Shown here: one piece after another, positions 1-10,239 of the stretch
Numbering within the stretch: position 1 is the first letter of the stretch
How the letters are laid out: each line of letters opens with the position of its first letter
Assembly: GCA_029262175.1 (NCBI GenBank)
Contig: JAJCZV010000072.1
Coordinates: 88,537-152,536, forward strand
From: Gemmatimonadota bacterium
GTDB taxonomy: Bacteria; Gemmatimonadota; Gemmatimonadetes; Palauibacterales; Palauibacteraceae
Length of the DNA stretch: 64,000 nucleotides
Direction of reading: 5' to 3'
Program-made: the position numbers and the translations under genes
The notes under the pieces: model-generated
Seen by the model: the letters and a program-made list of their open reading frames with translations, nothing else
The model's database searches: none
What the model was told of the DNA's origin: nothing

Positions 1-1233
1 CATGAAGATCCACGTCTTAGGCATGAATGCCTTCATCCCGCCGTGGTTGCGCATGTCGTTCGGGTCGCCATGGTGGTGTGCGTCCCCACCCCCATGATCC
101 CAGGCGTGGTGTACCGTGTGGATCACCGCGCCGGCGCCGAGAAACAAAAGAGCCTTGAAGAAGGCGTGGGTCATCAAGTGAAAGACGCCGGCCGTGTAGG
201 CTCCCACGCCGACTGCCAGAAACATGTAGCCCAGCTGAGAAATCGTGGAGTACGCCAAGACTTTCTTGATGTCGTACTGCTGGATCGCAATGGTCGCGGC
301 AAACAAAGCCGTACCCGCGCCGACCGCGGCGACGACGCCCTGCGATACGGGCGCGAGAGCGAACAACACGCTCAGGCGTGCGATCAAATACACGCCCGCC
401 GTCACCATCGTCGCTGCATGGATCAGCGCCGAGACCGGCGTCGGACCCGCCATGGCATCCGGCAGCCACGTGTACAAGGGGATTTGCGCCGACTTGCCTG
501 TACACCCGAGGAAAAGCAGCAGCGTGATCCCGGTGACGAGCAGCCCGCCGTACGCCAACTGCCCGCCGGCGCTCTCCACGATCGGGACAAAATCCAACGT
601 TCCAAAGGCAACGTAGAGCATGAACATCGCGATCAGGAAACCCGCATCCCCGATGCGATTTACGATAAAGGCTTTCTTCCCTGCGTTCGCGAAGTCTTTG
701 TTATCGTACCAGAATCCGATCAGCAGATACGAACACAGCCCGACGCCCTCCCAACCCACGAACATGAGCGGCAGGCTGGCCCCGAGGACCAGAATCAGCA
801 TGAAAAAGACAAACAGATTCAGATAGGCGAAGTAGCGCGAAAACCCGGGGTCCTCGCGCATGTACGCGACCGAGTAAATGTGGATCAGGCTGCCGACACC
901 CGTGATGATCAAGCACATCAACATGGACAGCTGGTCGAACTGAAGATCGACGCCGATCCGAAGGTCGCCGGATTCGATCCAGGTCCACAAATGCGAGATC
1001 TCCGCGCCGTGTAGTTCGGCGCTGCTCATCCCCAAGAAATTGAGCAGTACGACGATGAAGGCGGCGATCAGAGCCCCGGGGCCGATGAGGGCCGGGACCA
1101 TCTTGTCGTTGCGCCACAGGAATGCGCCGCACCCGTTGATCAGCGCCCCGAGCAGCGGGAACAAAAGGATGAGAAACGGCAGCACGGGATGGAAGTTGGT
1201 CGCCGCCCCCTCTTGGAACACCTGGCTTACCAT
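1..1233 (-). CDS. nuoL: NADH-quinone oxidoreductase subunit L, 3' end outside window (partial)
   Basis: This is the N-terminal 411 residues of the large antiporter-like membrane subunit of complex I, which takes part in proton pumping coupled to quinone reduction. The start is an ATG at 1233 that overlaps the nuoK stop. The translation is almost entirely hydrophobic helices and contains family hallmarks such as [19 protein letters not shown], the [23 protein letters not shown] region and a histidine-rich loop near the window edge. The family is normally 600-650 residues, so about a third lies beyond position 1. It is last in the visible nuo order; nuoM and nuoN are expected to follow outside the window. 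Confidence 0.96.
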   Translation of the reverse strand, partial: MVSQVFQEGAATNFHPVLPFLILLFPLLGALINGCGAFLWRNDKMVPALIGPGALIAAFIVVLLNFLGMSSAELHGAEISHLWTWIESGDLRIGVDLQFDQLSMLMCLIITGVGSLIHIYSVAYMREDPGFSRYFAYLNLFVFFMLILVLGASLPLMFVGWEGVGLCSYLLIGFWYDNKDFANAGKKAFIVNRIGDAGFLIAMFMLYVAFGTLDFVPIVESAGGQLAYGGLLVTGITLLLFLGCTGKSAQIPLYTWLPDAMAGPTPVSALIHAATMVTAGVYLIARLSVLFALAPVSQGVVAAVGAGTALFAATIAIQQYDIKKVLAYSTISQLGYMFLAVGVGAYTAGVFHLMTHAFFKALLFLGAGAVIHTVHHAWDHGGGDAHHHGDPNDMRNHGGMKAFMPKTWIFM

Positions 1234-1556
1234 TTCAACAACCGGAATCGATCGAGATCCACCACCTCATAGTGACGGAAGATCGCGATGATGATGGCAA
1301 GCCCGACGGCCGCTTCGGCGGCGGCGACGGCCATCACGAAGAACACGAAGATCTGACCTTCGACTCCGTGCATGCGAGAGAACGCGACCAGCGCGATGTT
1401 GGCGGCGTTGAGCATCAGTTCGATACACATAAACACGATAATCGCGTTTCGGCGAATCATCACGCCGATCACGCCGATCGCAAACAGAATCGCGCTGACG
1501 AATACGGCGATGAGACCAGGTTCCCCCAGGCCGGCCAACCCCAAGCTCTGGCTCAC
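1227..1556 (-). CDS. nuoK: NADH-quinone oxidoreductase subunit K
   Basis: This 109-residue membrane subunit of complex I matches the usual family length of about 100. Three hydrophobic helices are visible. The conserved Glu of helix 2 sits in [13 protein letters not shown], and a second conserved acidic helix contains [11 protein letters not shown]. These Glu residues lie on the proton path of the membrane arm. The 3' end overlaps nuoL by 7 nt and the 5' end overlaps the nuoJ stop by 4 nt, so translation is probably coupled along the operon. Confidence 0.97.
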   Translation of the reverse strand: MSQSLGLAGLGEPGLIAVFVSAILFAIGVIGVMIRRNAIIVFMCIELMLNAANIALVAFSRMHGVEGQIFVFFVMAVAAAEAAVGLAIIIAIFRHYEVVDLDRFRLLKW

Positions 1557-2080
1557 GCGTGTTTTCTCTGGGCTAGGAGGATGGTCCCGACGATCGCTGC
1601 CAGCAGAAGAACACCCGTCACCTGGAGCACCATGAAGTACTCGCCAAACAAAGGACGAGCCACAACGCCGATGATTCCTTGCTCGGCAGTCGCCGCGCGC
1701 AGCGCCTCTCCGGCCGGGACCACCGACGCCGCCGCCGGCGCATCTCCCACGAGCAGTCGCGCCAGCAGTCCGAGAAATCCGATCGCCACCGCGCCGCCGA
1801 TCAAACCGCCGAAGGGGCCGCGAAGGTCTTCGGAATCGGTGTGCCCCAGGTTCAGTAGCATGATCACGAACAGAAACAGGACCATGATGGCCCCGCCGTA
1901 CAGGATGAGATTGATCGCAGCGATGTAGTGCGCGTCGAGCATGAGAAACATGCCCGACGTCGCGAAAAACACGACGACCAAGAAGATCACGGCCGAGACC
2001 GGATTCTTGCGGGTCACCATGATGACCCCGGCCAAGATGGCCGTCGCCGCAAAGAACTGGAAGAGAAAATCGTACATCAT
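1553..2080 (-). CDS. nuoJ: NADH-quinone oxidoreductase subunit J
   Basis: This 175-residue subunit of the complex I membrane arm has five predicted hydrophobic segments. The N-terminal region ending in [14 protein letters not shown] and the helix with [20 protein letters not shown] are typical of NuoJ/ND6. The gene overlaps nuoI upstream and nuoK downstream by 4 nt each. Nothing is unusual in length or composition. Confidence 0.96.
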   Translation of the reverse strand: MMYDFLFQFFAATAILAGVIMVTRKNPVSAVIFLVVVFFATSGMFLMLDAHYIAAINLILYGGAIMVLFLFVIMLLNLGHTDSEDLRGPFGGLIGGAVAIGFLGLLARLLVGDAPAAASVVPAGEALRAATAEQGIIGVVARPLFGEYFMVLQVTGVLLLAAIVGTILLAQRKHA

Positions 2081-2574
2081 TCCGAATCAGGATCCGATGG
2101 GTCCCACAACGCCGTCACGTCATGCTCCTGTTCGCAAAGTCGCTCTAGGTCGTACACCCAGCGCTCGCGCGAGTATTCTGCGTTCTCGTAGTGGACGCCG
2201 AGGTGGATCGCCTCGACCGGACAAACCTCCTGACAATAGCCACAGAAGATGCAACGAAACTCGTCGATCTCGTAAATCGCGGCGTAGCGTTCGCCATTCT
2301 CGTCTTCGGCCGGGACCAGTTTGATGCAGTTGACGGGACAAACCGTTGGGCACAAACCGCACGCGACGCACTTCGCTCGCCCGTCTTCGTGCACGGCCAT
2401 GCGGTGAGTGCCTCGGACGCGCGGTGCCAGCTCCCACTTCTCATCGGGATATTGTTGCGTCTTCTTATTTGGATTGAGGAGATGTTTGAGGGTGATCCCC
2501 ATCCCTTTAGCCGCCGCGCGCACGTACGAGCTATCGCTATCGGGCCGCGTAACGATTTTGACGTCTCCAGGCAT
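2077..2574 (-). CDS. nuoI: NADH-quinone oxidoreductase subunit I (2 x [4Fe-4S])
   Basis: This 165-residue ferredoxin-like subunit of the connecting module carries clusters N6a and N6b and passes electrons to the NuoB N2 cluster. Two complete 8-Fe ferredoxin motifs are present: [12 protein letters not shown] and [12 protein letters not shown]. The N-terminal segment [10 protein letters not shown] is the usual membrane-associated amphipathic helix. Its ATG at 2574 lies 2 nt after the nuoH stop. Confidence 0.97.
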   Translation of the reverse strand: MPGDVKIVTRPDSDSSYVRAAAKGMGITLKHLLNPNKKTQQYPDEKWELAPRVRGTHRMAVHEDGRAKCVACGLCPTVCPVNCIKLVPAEDENGERYAAIYEIDEFRCIFCGYCQEVCPVEAIHLGVHYENAEYSRERWVYDLERLCEQEHDVTALWDPSDPDSE

Positions 2575-2576
2575 CC

Positions 2577-3851
2577 CTATGCCTTCCCTTCCACGGTGTT
2601 TCCTTCGCTATCGGAGTCGCCTGTGTCTTCGGGACCACGGCGCGCTGCACCTCGAATCAGAGTTCCCTTATCCAGCGCAAACAGTAGGACGGACCCCAGC
2701 CCCAAGTTGACGAGAAAGAGCACAAAGGCATACCAGCCACCCTTGGGAATCCCGACGGCCTCGATCCCGAGGATTACGAGCGCGATCACCAAGATGTACA
2801 CGGTGACCGCCTCGAGCATGAACTTCCAGCCGAGATCCATGAGCTGGTCGTAACGAAATCGCGGGAGCGTCCAGCGAATCCAAACGAAGATCACGACGAC
2901 GAGCGACGCCTTGATGGAAAATGCGCCCAGCGTGAGGACGGTCTTCCACCAAGTGGGGTCGCCGATCAGCGTGCCGTCGGACAGGACGCGGATGTTGTCA
3001 CCGGTCCAGAACGGGATATCCCAGCCACCGAGAAAGAAGACGGTGACCAACGCGGCGATCGTAATGACGTGCGCAAACTCGCCGATCATGAACATCGAAA
3101 ACTTCATGGCTGAATACTCTGTGTGGTATCCAGTGACGAGTTCGGCTTCGGCTTCAGGCAAGTCGAAGGGCAAACGGTTGGTCTCGGCCAGGCCCGACAC
3201 GAAGAAGAAGAACGCCCCGACCAACAACGGGAACAGGAACCATGTCGAGTAGGTGGCAGGCCCGGCGGTAAACGCCTGCTGCATCGAGACGATCTCGGGA
3301 ACCCGGACGTCTCCTGCCAGCAGAATGAGCGGAACCAGGCTCAGCGCGAGGGCCACCTCGTAGCTGATCATCTGAGCCGAGCCTCGTAGGCCGCCCAACA
3401 ACGAGTACTTGGAGCCGGACGCCCAGCCACCCAAGGCCACGCCATACACCCCGATCGAACCGATCGCGAGAATGTAGAGGAACCCGATCGGCACGTCTGC
3501 GACGATCATCTCCACAAGCCCCCATTGGGTCGGGAGCGGTGCGCCGAACGGAATGACCGCGAACAAAATCGTGGCGGGCAGGATCGCCAACACGGGAGCC
3601 AATAGGAAGAACGGCCGGATCGCCCCAGCCGGCATCGTCTCTTCTTTGATGATGTTCTTGATCCCGTCCGCGATGACCTGGAGCATCCCCCAAGGCCCCA
3701 CGCGATTGGGACCGCTTCGATCTTGAATAAAGCCCGCGAATTTGCGCTCGACGATCGTGGAGAGCATCACCGACAAGATGAGCACGGTAAAAAAGAGCCC
3801 CGCTTTGGCAAGCGTCGCGACGACAAATGCGCCGCCCGTGATGGGACTCAT
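2577..3851 (-). CDS. nuoH: NADH-quinone oxidoreductase subunit H
   Basis: This 424-residue membrane subunit forms part of the quinone-binding chamber. About eight hydrophobic helices are visible, along with conserved family segments: RSGPNRVGPWGMLQVIADGIK (first loop), LPFDLPEAEAELVTGYHTEY (the acidic quinone-chamber loop) and WIRWTLPRFRYDQLM. The roughly 30-residue charged C-terminal tail is longer than in E. coli NuoH. The start ATG at 3851 overlaps the nuoG stop by 4 nt. Confidence 0.97.
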   Translation of the reverse strand: MSPITGGAFVVATLAKAGLFFTVLILSVMLSTIVERKFAGFIQDRSGPNRVGPWGMLQVIADGIKNIIKEETMPAGAIRPFFLLAPVLAILPATILFAVIPFGAPLPTQWGLVEMIVADVPIGFLYILAIGSIGVYGVALGGWASGSKYSLLGGLRGSAQMISYEVALALSLVPLILLAGDVRVPEIVSMQQAFTAGPATYSTWFLFPLLVGAFFFFVSGLAETNRLPFDLPEAEAELVTGYHTEYSAMKFSMFMIGEFAHVITIAALVTVFFLGGWDIPFWTGDNIRVLSDGTLIGDPTWWKTVLTLGAFSIKASLVVVIFVWIRWTLPRFRYDQLMDLGWKFMLEAVTVYILVIALVILGIEAVGIPKGGWYAFVLFLVNLGLGSVLLFALDKGTLIRGAARRGPEDTGDSDSEGNTVEGKA

Positions 3852-5464
3852 CCTTCTACACCGGTTCCGGCGGGAGTCTCCGCATTCGCTGCACCCGCGA
3901 GGACGGCCCCCTTGAGTCCGATCGAGTCCCAGGACAGACCGGCAAACGCAGACACGGTCGAAGAGAGTCGATCAAAGGCCGCTGAAATCTCCGACACATC
4001 CTCGCCCTCACCCAGTCTGGAGAGGATCCGGCTCAACACCATCCAACCTGGACGGGCGACACCCGGCGGGTTAAGCGCCTGGTGAAAGCGCTGCACCCGG
4101 CCCTCGAAATTGGTGAAGGTCCCATCCATCTCCGCGAACGTGGCGATGGGGAGGAGGGCATCGGCGTTTCGGGCGGCCTCGGGGAGGCGGGTGCCGAGAT
4201 ACAGGAAGAATGAAGCGTTCGCACCGAAGTCGGAGTCGACCCCGTCCAACGCGTCATCGAGGACGACCAAAGCCCGGCCATCTTTTGGCGCCGAGTATTC
4301 CTCGACACGTTTGGCACCGAATGACTCGAGTCCGAACACGTTTGCCGCGCGATCGGCTCGCAACTGTAGTTTGGGCACCGTAGGCAGCGAGGCCGTATCG
4401 CCAATCGGGACGCGGAACTGGATGTCGTCGACGCCCAAGCGGCCAAGGAGCGGGAGCGCAAAGGCGAGATTCTCGTTAGAGATATCGGCGGAAACCAACG
4501 CCGTCCCCCCTGCACCGCCATTTCCACCTTCGATGACCGTGGTGCGATCGGCTACCCAGGCCAAGGCGGTCTGCCAGTCCGTCGCCTGCAGCGACCCTTC
4601 GGTTCGAATCATCGGGACTTCGGCCCGGACACCTCGGTTGGTCATCACGAGGTGTTTGCGACCGTGATCGCACATCCAATAGGAATTGACCTCCGCGTTG
4701 TATCGCGGCTTGAGGCGGACGATCTGATTCTCTTTGGTATCGATGGTGACGTTGCAGCCCGTGGAGCAACCCGGACAGACGCTGACCGTGTTGTCCATGT
4801 CCCAGGCTCGCGCCTTGAACACGAAGTCCTCGTGAACCAGCGCGCCCACGGGACACACGTCCACGATGTTCCCCTGGAACGGGTTGTCGAGCTGACGACC
4901 GGGGAACGTATCGATGTAGGACTTGTGTCCTCGTTGAGCGACGATGAGCGCGTCGTCTTCCGCCACGTCGCGCATGAAGCGCACGCAGCGCGTGCAAATG
5001 ATGCATCGATCCGCGAAGTAGAGGATGTCCTCCGCTACGCGATCGCGACCCATGACTTGTTTCGGCTCGTTGACTCGACTCTCGAGCTGGTTGGTGACGT
5101 ACGCATAGTCCTGCAACGTGCATTGACCCGCAGCGTCACAGATCGGGCAATCGAGCGGATGGTTGACCAACAAGAACTCGATGACCGCCTGCCTGGCCGT
5201 CTCTGCCGTCTCGCTCGCTGTATGCACGACCATTTCATCTTGGGCTTGAAGCGTGCACGAGGGTTCGAGCTTCGGGCGACCCTCGACCTCTACTAGACAC
5301 ATGCGACACTGGGCCGGGCGTGTTGGAATCCCGGGGTGGTAGCAATAGCGCGGGACCACGACACCGACGTGTTCGGCGGCTTCGATGACCCGCGTCCCCG
5401 AAGGAACCGTAACCTCGACACCGTCGATCGTGAGCGTGACCGTGTCCGGACTCCCTTTAGCCAT
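3848..5464 (-). CDS. nuoG: NADH-quinone oxidoreductase subunit G, short form with N7 ligands
   Basis: This 538-residue iron-sulfur subunit belongs to the NADH-oxidising arm. The ligands visible are C41/C53/C56/C70 ([2Fe-2S] N1b), H102/C106/C109/C115 (N5), C154/C157/C160/C204 (N4), and C230/C233/C237/C265 in a C-x2-C-x3-C-x27-C arrangement, which matches the extra N7 cluster known from E. coli and Thermus. The molybdopterin-oxidoreductase-like C-terminal part is much shorter than in E. coli NuoG (about 900 residues). A conserved NADALLPIATFAEMDGTFTN segment near the end shows that the shortening is internal rather than a truncation. The start overlaps nuoF by 8 nt. Confidence 0.95.
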   Translation of the reverse strand: MAKGSPDTVTLTIDGVEVTVPSGTRVIEAAEHVGVVVPRYCYHPGIPTRPAQCRMCLVEVEGRPKLEPSCTLQAQDEMVVHTASETAETARQAVIEFLLVNHPLDCPICDAAGQCTLQDYAYVTNQLESRVNEPKQVMGRDRVAEDILYFADRCIICTRCVRFMRDVAEDDALIVAQRGHKSYIDTFPGRQLDNPFQGNIVDVCPVGALVHEDFVFKARAWDMDNTVSVCPGCSTGCNVTIDTKENQIVRLKPRYNAEVNSYWMCDHGRKHLVMTNRGVRAEVPMIRTEGSLQATDWQTALAWVADRTTVIEGGNGGAGGTALVSADISNENLAFALPLLGRLGVDDIQFRVPIGDTASLPTVPKLQLRADRAANVFGLESFGAKRVEEYSAPKDGRALVVLDDALDGVDSDFGANASFFLYLGTRLPEAARNADALLPIATFAEMDGTFTNFEGRVQRFHQALNPPGVARPGWMVLSRILSRLGEGEDVSEISAAFDRLSSTVSAFAGLSWDSIGLKGAVLAGAANAETPAGTGVEG

Positions 5465-6758
5465 GGATCGCCCCGCTCGTGACCAGGCTGGGTTTCATAC
5501 GCGCCTCGTACTCCCCGCGGAACTTGTCGAGCGAAGATTTGAGCGGGAAGACGACGCTGTCGGCGAGAACGCAGATGGTCCGACCGCTCATCTGCTCGCA
5601 CAGCTCATAGAGCGTGTCGATGTCTTTTATTTCACCATCGCCCGCTTCGATGCGCTGAAGGATGCGGACGACCCAGGACGTACCCTCTCGACATTGGACG
5701 CACTGTCCACAGGACTCATGAGCATAGAACTGGGCGATCCGCCGGATCGCGGCGACGATGTCCGTGTCCTCATCCATGACGATCGGGGAGGCAGTGCCTA
5801 GCGAGCTGCCGGCCTCCTGCATCCCCTCGTACGTCGTGATGCAGTCGAGTTCGTCGCCCGTTAGAAGGGCTGTAGAGGAGCCGCCCGGAATCACGGCCTT
5901 TACGGGCTTACCTGAAGGCGTGCCACCGCAGACATCGAAGATGATATCCTTGAGCGGAATCCCCAGTTCAAACTCGTAGTTACCGGGCCGAACGAGATGG
6001 CCAGAGCAACACCACAGCTTTGTCCCGGGCGACTTCTCGCTTCCCCACTGTTTGTACCAGTCGGCGCCTCCCTCGATGATCCCGGGGACCGTCGCGAGGG
6101 TCTCGACGTTGTTTACCGTCGTCGGCATACCGAAGGCTCCGGCCTGCGCCGGAAAAGGCGGCTTGGCCCAAGGTTCGGCGCGGTTCCCCATCAACGAGTT
6201 CATGAGGCCGGTTTCCTCGCCGGCGATATACGCCCCGGCGCCGGTATGCACCGTGACATCGCAGGACCAGCCCGACCCCAGGATATCGGAACCGATGAGC
6301 CCGGCTTCATAGGCTTCGGTCACCGCACGGTTCAGGTACTGCGTGTCTTCAAAGAACTCACCGCGCACGTAGATGTAGACGTGCTCGGCCGCGATCGCCC
6401 GGGCCCCGATCAAACAACCCTCGATCAATAGGTGCGGCGTCCAGCGAATGACCTCGCGATCCTTGAATGCGCCTGGCTCCGACTCGTCCGCATTACAGCA
6501 CAAGTAGTGAGGCTTGCCGTCATCCTTCGGCATAAAGCTCCACTTGAGCCCAGTCGGGAATCCCGCGCCGCCTCGACCGCGCAGGCCCGAGTCCTTGACC
6601 ACGTCTATGATCTCGGCCGGAGACATGTCGACTGCGGTCTTGAGTCGATCGTACCCGCCGAGCTCGCGCCACGGCGTCAAAGACCGCCCTGCCGGCTCGC
6701 CTTGATGCCGCGAAAGAAGGGTCGTTGTTTCCAGGTCGTGGCGGTGGGGGAAGCTCAT
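5457..6758 (-). CDS. nuoF: NADH-quinone oxidoreductase subunit F (NADH/FMN, N3 cluster)
   Basis: This 433-residue subunit binds NADH and FMN and carries cluster N3. Visible motifs are GLRGRGGAGFPTGLKWSFMP (NADH/FMN loop), the ADESEPGAFKDR segment, an AGAYIAGEETGLMNSLMG region, and ESCGQCVQCREGT with a later TIC cysteine, which together ligate the [4Fe-4S] cluster. I chose the ATG at 6758 because it forms an ATGA overlap with the nuoE stop. The open frame continues upstream, but only into nuoE sequence. Confidence 0.97.
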   Translation of the reverse strand: MSFPHRHDLETTTLLSRHQGEPAGRSLTPWRELGGYDRLKTAVDMSPAEIIDVVKDSGLRGRGGAGFPTGLKWSFMPKDDGKPHYLCCNADESEPGAFKDREVIRWTPHLLIEGCLIGARAIAAEHVYIYVRGEFFEDTQYLNRAVTEAYEAGLIGSDILGSGWSCDVTVHTGAGAYIAGEETGLMNSLMGNRAEPWAKPPFPAQAGAFGMPTTVNNVETLATVPGIIEGGADWYKQWGSEKSPGTKLWCCSGHLVRPGNYEFELGIPLKDIIFDVCGGTPSGKPVKAVIPGGSSTALLTGDELDCITTYEGMQEAGSSLGTASPIVMDEDTDIVAAIRRIAQFYAHESCGQCVQCREGTSWVVRILQRIEAGDGEIKDIDTLYELCEQMSGRTICVLADSVVFPLKSSLDKFRGEYEARMKPSLVTSGAIHG

Positions 6759-7309
6759 GCGTCCGCTCTCAGTTCCGCCACGATGTCCGGCACCGACTCC
6801 GGCGTCACATCCTCGAAGTAGCGATCGTTCACCTGCACCACGGTCGCGAACCCACAGGCGCCGAGACACTCGGCCTCCATGACGGTAAACTCGCCGTCGT
6901 CGGACATCTCGCCCTGACGCGTGCCCACTTCTTGAAGAAAGCGGGCGAGAACTTCTTCTCCCTTGTTCAAGTGACACGAAATATTCGTGCATACCTGAAC
7001 CAAGTGCCGCCCCACCGGGTGTTTGTTGTACATCGTGTAGAACGTTGCGATCGAATGCACATATGCCGGCGTCAGATCGAGCGCGGTCGCGACCTGTTCC
7101 ATGTCCGAGGGCTCGATCCACCCCTTCTTCTCCTGCACGAAGTGCAGCATCGGAAGAAGCGCAGCCGTCTTCTGAGGATAGCGAGAGAGAGCCATCTCCA
7201 GCCGCTCCTTGCCTTCCTCGGTCTCGAAAATCGGCCCGTCGAAGGTCTCGCGCGCCGTGAGTTGGAAGGGTTGGGCGCCAACCACCGCGGGGTGGATCTT
7301 GCGGGTCAT
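6755..7309 (-). CDS. nuoE: NADH-quinone oxidoreductase subunit E ([2Fe-2S] N1a)
   Basis: This 184-residue thioredoxin-like ferredoxin subunit carries cluster N1a. The ligand pairs CTNISC and CLGAC are present in the expected order, preceded by the helical N-terminal domain with LPMLHFVQEKKGWI. It pairs with NuoF in the NADH-dehydrogenase tip of the enzyme. ATGA overlaps join it to nuoCD upstream and nuoF downstream. Confidence 0.97.
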   Translation of the reverse strand: MTRKIHPAVVGAQPFQLTARETFDGPIFETEEGKERLEMALSRYPQKTAALLPMLHFVQEKKGWIEPSDMEQVATALDLTPAYVHSIATFYTMYNKHPVGRHLVQVCTNISCHLNKGEEVLARFLQEVGTRQGEMSDDGEFTVMEAECLGACGFATVVQVNDRYFEDVTPESVPDIVAELRADA

Positions 7310-9174
7310 CGATCGATCTCCCCGAGGACGACGTCGAGAGAGGCGTTGATCGCGATCACGTCGGCAACGAGCTCACCGGCGACCAGCTGCGGGAGCGAGG
7401 CGATGTTGATGAACGACGGACCTCGGAAGCGGCAACGCACGGGCTTGGTGCCGCCGTCAGAAATAATCCCGAACCCGAGTTCGCCTTTCGAGCTTTCGAT
7501 CGAGTACCACGTCTCTCCCGCCGGTACCTGTACGCCCTCCATGACGAGCTTGAAGTGCGAAATCATCGTGTCGATCGACCCCATGGCCTCGCTCTTGGGC
7601 GGAAGCACGATGCGATAGTCATCGATGTTGATGGGGCCATCCGGGAGTCGATCGAGAGCCTGGTCGATGATGCGAACGCTTTGACGCATCTCTTCGACGC
7701 GGACGAGATACCGATCGTAGACGTCACCTGTCACACCGACGGGGACATCGAAGTCGTACTCCTCATAACCGAGATAAGGGCGAGCCTTGCGCACGTCGTA
7801 CGCGAGTCCGCTCGCGCGTAGCGTCGGGCCAGTAACGCCATAACTGACCGCATCGTCCACACTCAACGGCCCGATGTCCATCGTGCGGCCCTGCCAAATC
7901 GCGTTGCGCGACAACAATCTCTCGACTTCGTCGAGCGTGTCGGGGAACGAACGGATGAACTCGCGCGCCGCGGACACCCACCCCAAAGGCAGATCAGCGA
8001 GCATACCGCCAACCCGCGTCACCGACGTCGTGATGCGGCCGCCCGTATAGGCCTCGTGCAGATTGTAGATGCGCTCCCGTTCCTGGAATGTGTACAAGAA
8101 TACGGAGAACGCCCCGATGTCGATGGCGGTCGTGCCCAACCAAAGAAGGTGTCCAAGGATGCGGTTCAACTCACCGAGCGCGACGCGAACAACGCGACAT
8201 CGTTCGGTGATCTCGACTCCGAGCAACTGCTCGACGGCACCTGCGTAGCCGATGTTGTAGAGCATCGGCGCCAGGTAGTCCATCCGATCCGTGTACGGAA
8301 CCACCTGATTCCACTCGCGGAATTCGCAGGTCTTCTCGAATCCCGTGTGTAAGTAGCCGATATGGGGAATGCATTTGACGACGCGTTCCCCGTCCAACTG
8401 CAGCACGAGCCGTAGTACGCCGTGAGTCGCCGGGTGTTGCGGACCCATGTTGATGAGCATCGGCGCGCCTTCGAGCGCGTCTTCAAGCGGTTTGTCCGGG
8501 TCCAGATCGTAGATGGTCGAATCCGCGTCGGGGAGCGCAGCCTGAAGCTCGCCGTCTGCCGTGAGTTCGCAGCCCGCCATCTCGAGTTCCTCTACCGCGT
8601 ACACATCGTCTAAACCGCGGTTGAGCGCCCGCCGCACCTGCTCGGATCGGCTGAAACGACCTCGCAGGGGGAAGTCTTTGCGAAGCGGAAAGCCCTCTTC
8701 GTAGTTCTCCGGCATGAGGATCCGGCGAAGGTCGGGATGGCCTCGGAACGTCACGCCGTACATGTCCCACACCTCGCGCTCCAACCAATTGGCCGCGAGC
8801 CACTCATCGGTCACGCTCTCGAGTTCGAGGCTGTCGAGAGAGACGTCGCATGCGACGCGCAGTTGACGGCCGTGCGTCATCGACCAGAGCTGATACCAAA
8901 CTTGAATCGGCGCCCCAACACCGAGGTGGGCGCCCATGACATCCGCGAGCATGTCGTAGGACTGATCGGGATCCTGCCGAAGGAATGCGAGGACCGCGCG
9001 CACGTCGCCGGGACGAATCCAGACGACGGGATAGCCGACGGCATCGCGTCCCACCGACAAGACGGCATCACTGAACCGGCTTTGAAGCGCCTTGACGCTG
9101 ACGTGGCTCGCCGGATCGGCATTGGGCTCACCGCGGATGAGTTCACGCGGCGGCGCGGCGGCGGTCGTGGTCAC
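7306..9174 (-). CDS. nuoCD: NADH-quinone oxidoreductase fused subunits C/D
   Basis: This 622-residue fusion combines the 30-kDa (NuoC) and 49-kDa (NuoD) subunits of the quinone module. Residues roughly 30-200 are NuoC-like, including LEREVWDMYGVTFRGHPDLRR. From about residue 235 the NuoD part begins with INMGPQHPATHGVLRL and continues with HIGYLHTGFEKTCEFREW, and it ends near GEIDR. NuoD contributes the His and Tyr residues at the quinone site. The C/D fusion is known from E. coli and several other phyla. Translation probably starts at the GTG at 9174. The 3' end overlaps nuoE by 4 nt. Confidence 0.96.
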   Translation of the reverse strand: MTTTAAAPPRELIRGEPNADPASHVSVKALQSRFSDAVLSVGRDAVGYPVVWIRPGDVRAVLAFLRQDPDQSYDMLADVMGAHLGVGAPIQVWYQLWSMTHGRQLRVACDVSLDSLELESVTDEWLAANWLEREVWDMYGVTFRGHPDLRRILMPENYEEGFPLRKDFPLRGRFSRSEQVRRALNRGLDDVYAVEELEMAGCELTADGELQAALPDADSTIYDLDPDKPLEDALEGAPMLINMGPQHPATHGVLRLVLQLDGERVVKCIPHIGYLHTGFEKTCEFREWNQVVPYTDRMDYLAPMLYNIGYAGAVEQLLGVEITERCRVVRVALGELNRILGHLLWLGTTAIDIGAFSVFLYTFQERERIYNLHEAYTGGRITTSVTRVGGMLADLPLGWVSAAREFIRSFPDTLDEVERLLSRNAIWQGRTMDIGPLSVDDAVSYGVTGPTLRASGLAYDVRKARPYLGYEEYDFDVPVGVTGDVYDRYLVRVEEMRQSVRIIDQALDRLPDGPINIDDYRIVLPPKSEAMGSIDTMISHFKLVMEGVQVPAGETWYSIESSKGELGFGIISDGGTKPVRCRFRGPSFINIASLPQLVAGELVADVIAINASLDVVLGEIDR

Positions 9175-9190
9175 GAGATGAAGGAGGTCC

Positions 9191-9892
9191 TCAATCTCGG
9201 TGCTCGATCCGCCGCTCCCGGCGGTCGCGCGGCCGGGAAAGGGCGGATGTCGGCGCGAGACCGCTCACGCGGTTCTGGTTTGTCGAGTTTCCGAAGGGCT
9301 GAGAGACGAGCTCGATCGTCTCCGCCGGCAGGTTCGGTTGCCCGACGGCTTCCGGCGCCTCGTCACGAGCCCGGGGGTTCGCGAGCGACTCTCCCTTGAT
9401 CTTCTCTTGGATCATCAGAAGGCCGTAAATGAGCCCTTCAGGACGCGGCGGACAGCCAGGCACGTAGACGTCCACGGGAATGATGGTGTCGATGCCTTGG
9501 ACGATCGTGTAGTTGTCGAACATGCCGCCGGAGCTCGCGCACGCGCCCATCGAAACGCACCATTTTGGCTGCGGCATCTGATCCCAAATCCGGCGCAGCA
9601 CGGGAGCGATCTTATACGTCACCCGGCCGGCGACGATCATGAGGTCCGCTTGGCGTGGACTGAACGACATCCGCTCCATGCCGAAGCGTCCGATGTCGTA
9701 CTTGCTGGCGGCCGAGGCCATCATCTCGATGGCACAGCACGCGGTGCCAAAGGGCATCGGCCAAATCGAATTCCGGCGGGCCCAGTTGACGACGTAGTCG
9801 AGCTTGGTCGTCATCCAATTCCGCGGGATCCCCGTATCGAGGACCTCTTCCGGCGTCACCCCTGCGGGGAGCGTATCGAGCTTCAATCCCAC
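9191..9892 (-). CDS. nuoB: NADH-quinone oxidoreductase subunit B (N2 cluster)
   Basis: This subunit of about 233 residues carries the terminal cluster N2, which reduces quinone. The unusual tandem-cysteine ligand motif [11 protein letters not shown] is present, with the other two ligands in MGACASSGG and VPGCPPRPE. The start is ambiguous. A GTG at 9892 has AAAGG about 9 nt upstream, and a TTG at 9886 is also possible; both overlap the end of nuoA. A longer upstream open frame is only nuoA sequence. The C-terminal tail of about 45 residues beyond the core is Asn/Arg-rich and poorly conserved. Confidence 0.95.
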   Translation of the reverse strand: MGLKLDTLPAGVTPEEVLDTGIPRNWMTTKLDYVVNWARRNSIWPMPFGTACCAIEMMASAASKYDIGRFGMERMSFSPRQADLMIVAGRVTYKIAPVLRRIWDQMPQPKWCVSMGACASSGGMFDNYTIVQGIDTIIPVDVYVPGCPPRPEGLIYGLLMIQEKIKGESLANPRARDEAPEAVGQPNLPAETIELVSQPFGNSTNQNRVSGLAPTSALSRPRDRRERRIEHRD

Positions 9893-10239
9893 TCGAGGGC
9901 ACCTTTCTTCCAAGCGTAAACCAGGCCGACCGCGAGTACGACGAGGAACGTCGTCATTTCCATGAAGCCCACGAACCCCAGTTCGCGGAAGATTGCGGCC
10001 CACGGGATCAGAAACAGCGTCTCGATGTCCAGAATGATAAAGAGCATCGCGACGAGATAGAAATTGACCGAAAATCGTTCGCGCGTCGTACCTAGCGGAG
10101 TAATCCCTGATTCATAGGGACTGGACTTGGCGGCCGTAGGGCGCTTCGACCCGACGAGGTGCGAGACGCCCATCATGGCGCCGGCGTTCAGCACGCCGAC
10201 CAAAGCCAAGATCAGGATGCCGATATATGGGTCGAGCAA
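9883..10239 (-). CDS. nuoA: NADH-quinone oxidoreductase subunit A
   Basis: This 118-residue subunit with three membrane helices is the first gene of the nuo operon. The loop [20 protein letters not shown] and the helix [15 protein letters not shown] with its conserved acidic residues identify NuoA/ND3. Translation appears to start at a TTG (10239) with a good AAGGAG Shine-Dalgarno 8 nt upstream; no ATG is available near it. Confidence 0.95.
   Translation of the reverse strand: MLDPYIGILILALVGVLNAGAMMGVSHLVGSKRPTAAKSSPYESGITPLGTTRERFSVNFYLVAMLFIILDIETLFLIPWAAIFRELGFVGFMEMTTFLVVLAVGLVYAWKKGALEWD

Noticed and set aside
43..1014. 323-codon open frame on the + strand at the left edge
   Set aside because: It is the antisense shadow of nuoL, whose - frame is unbroken and has clear family motifs.
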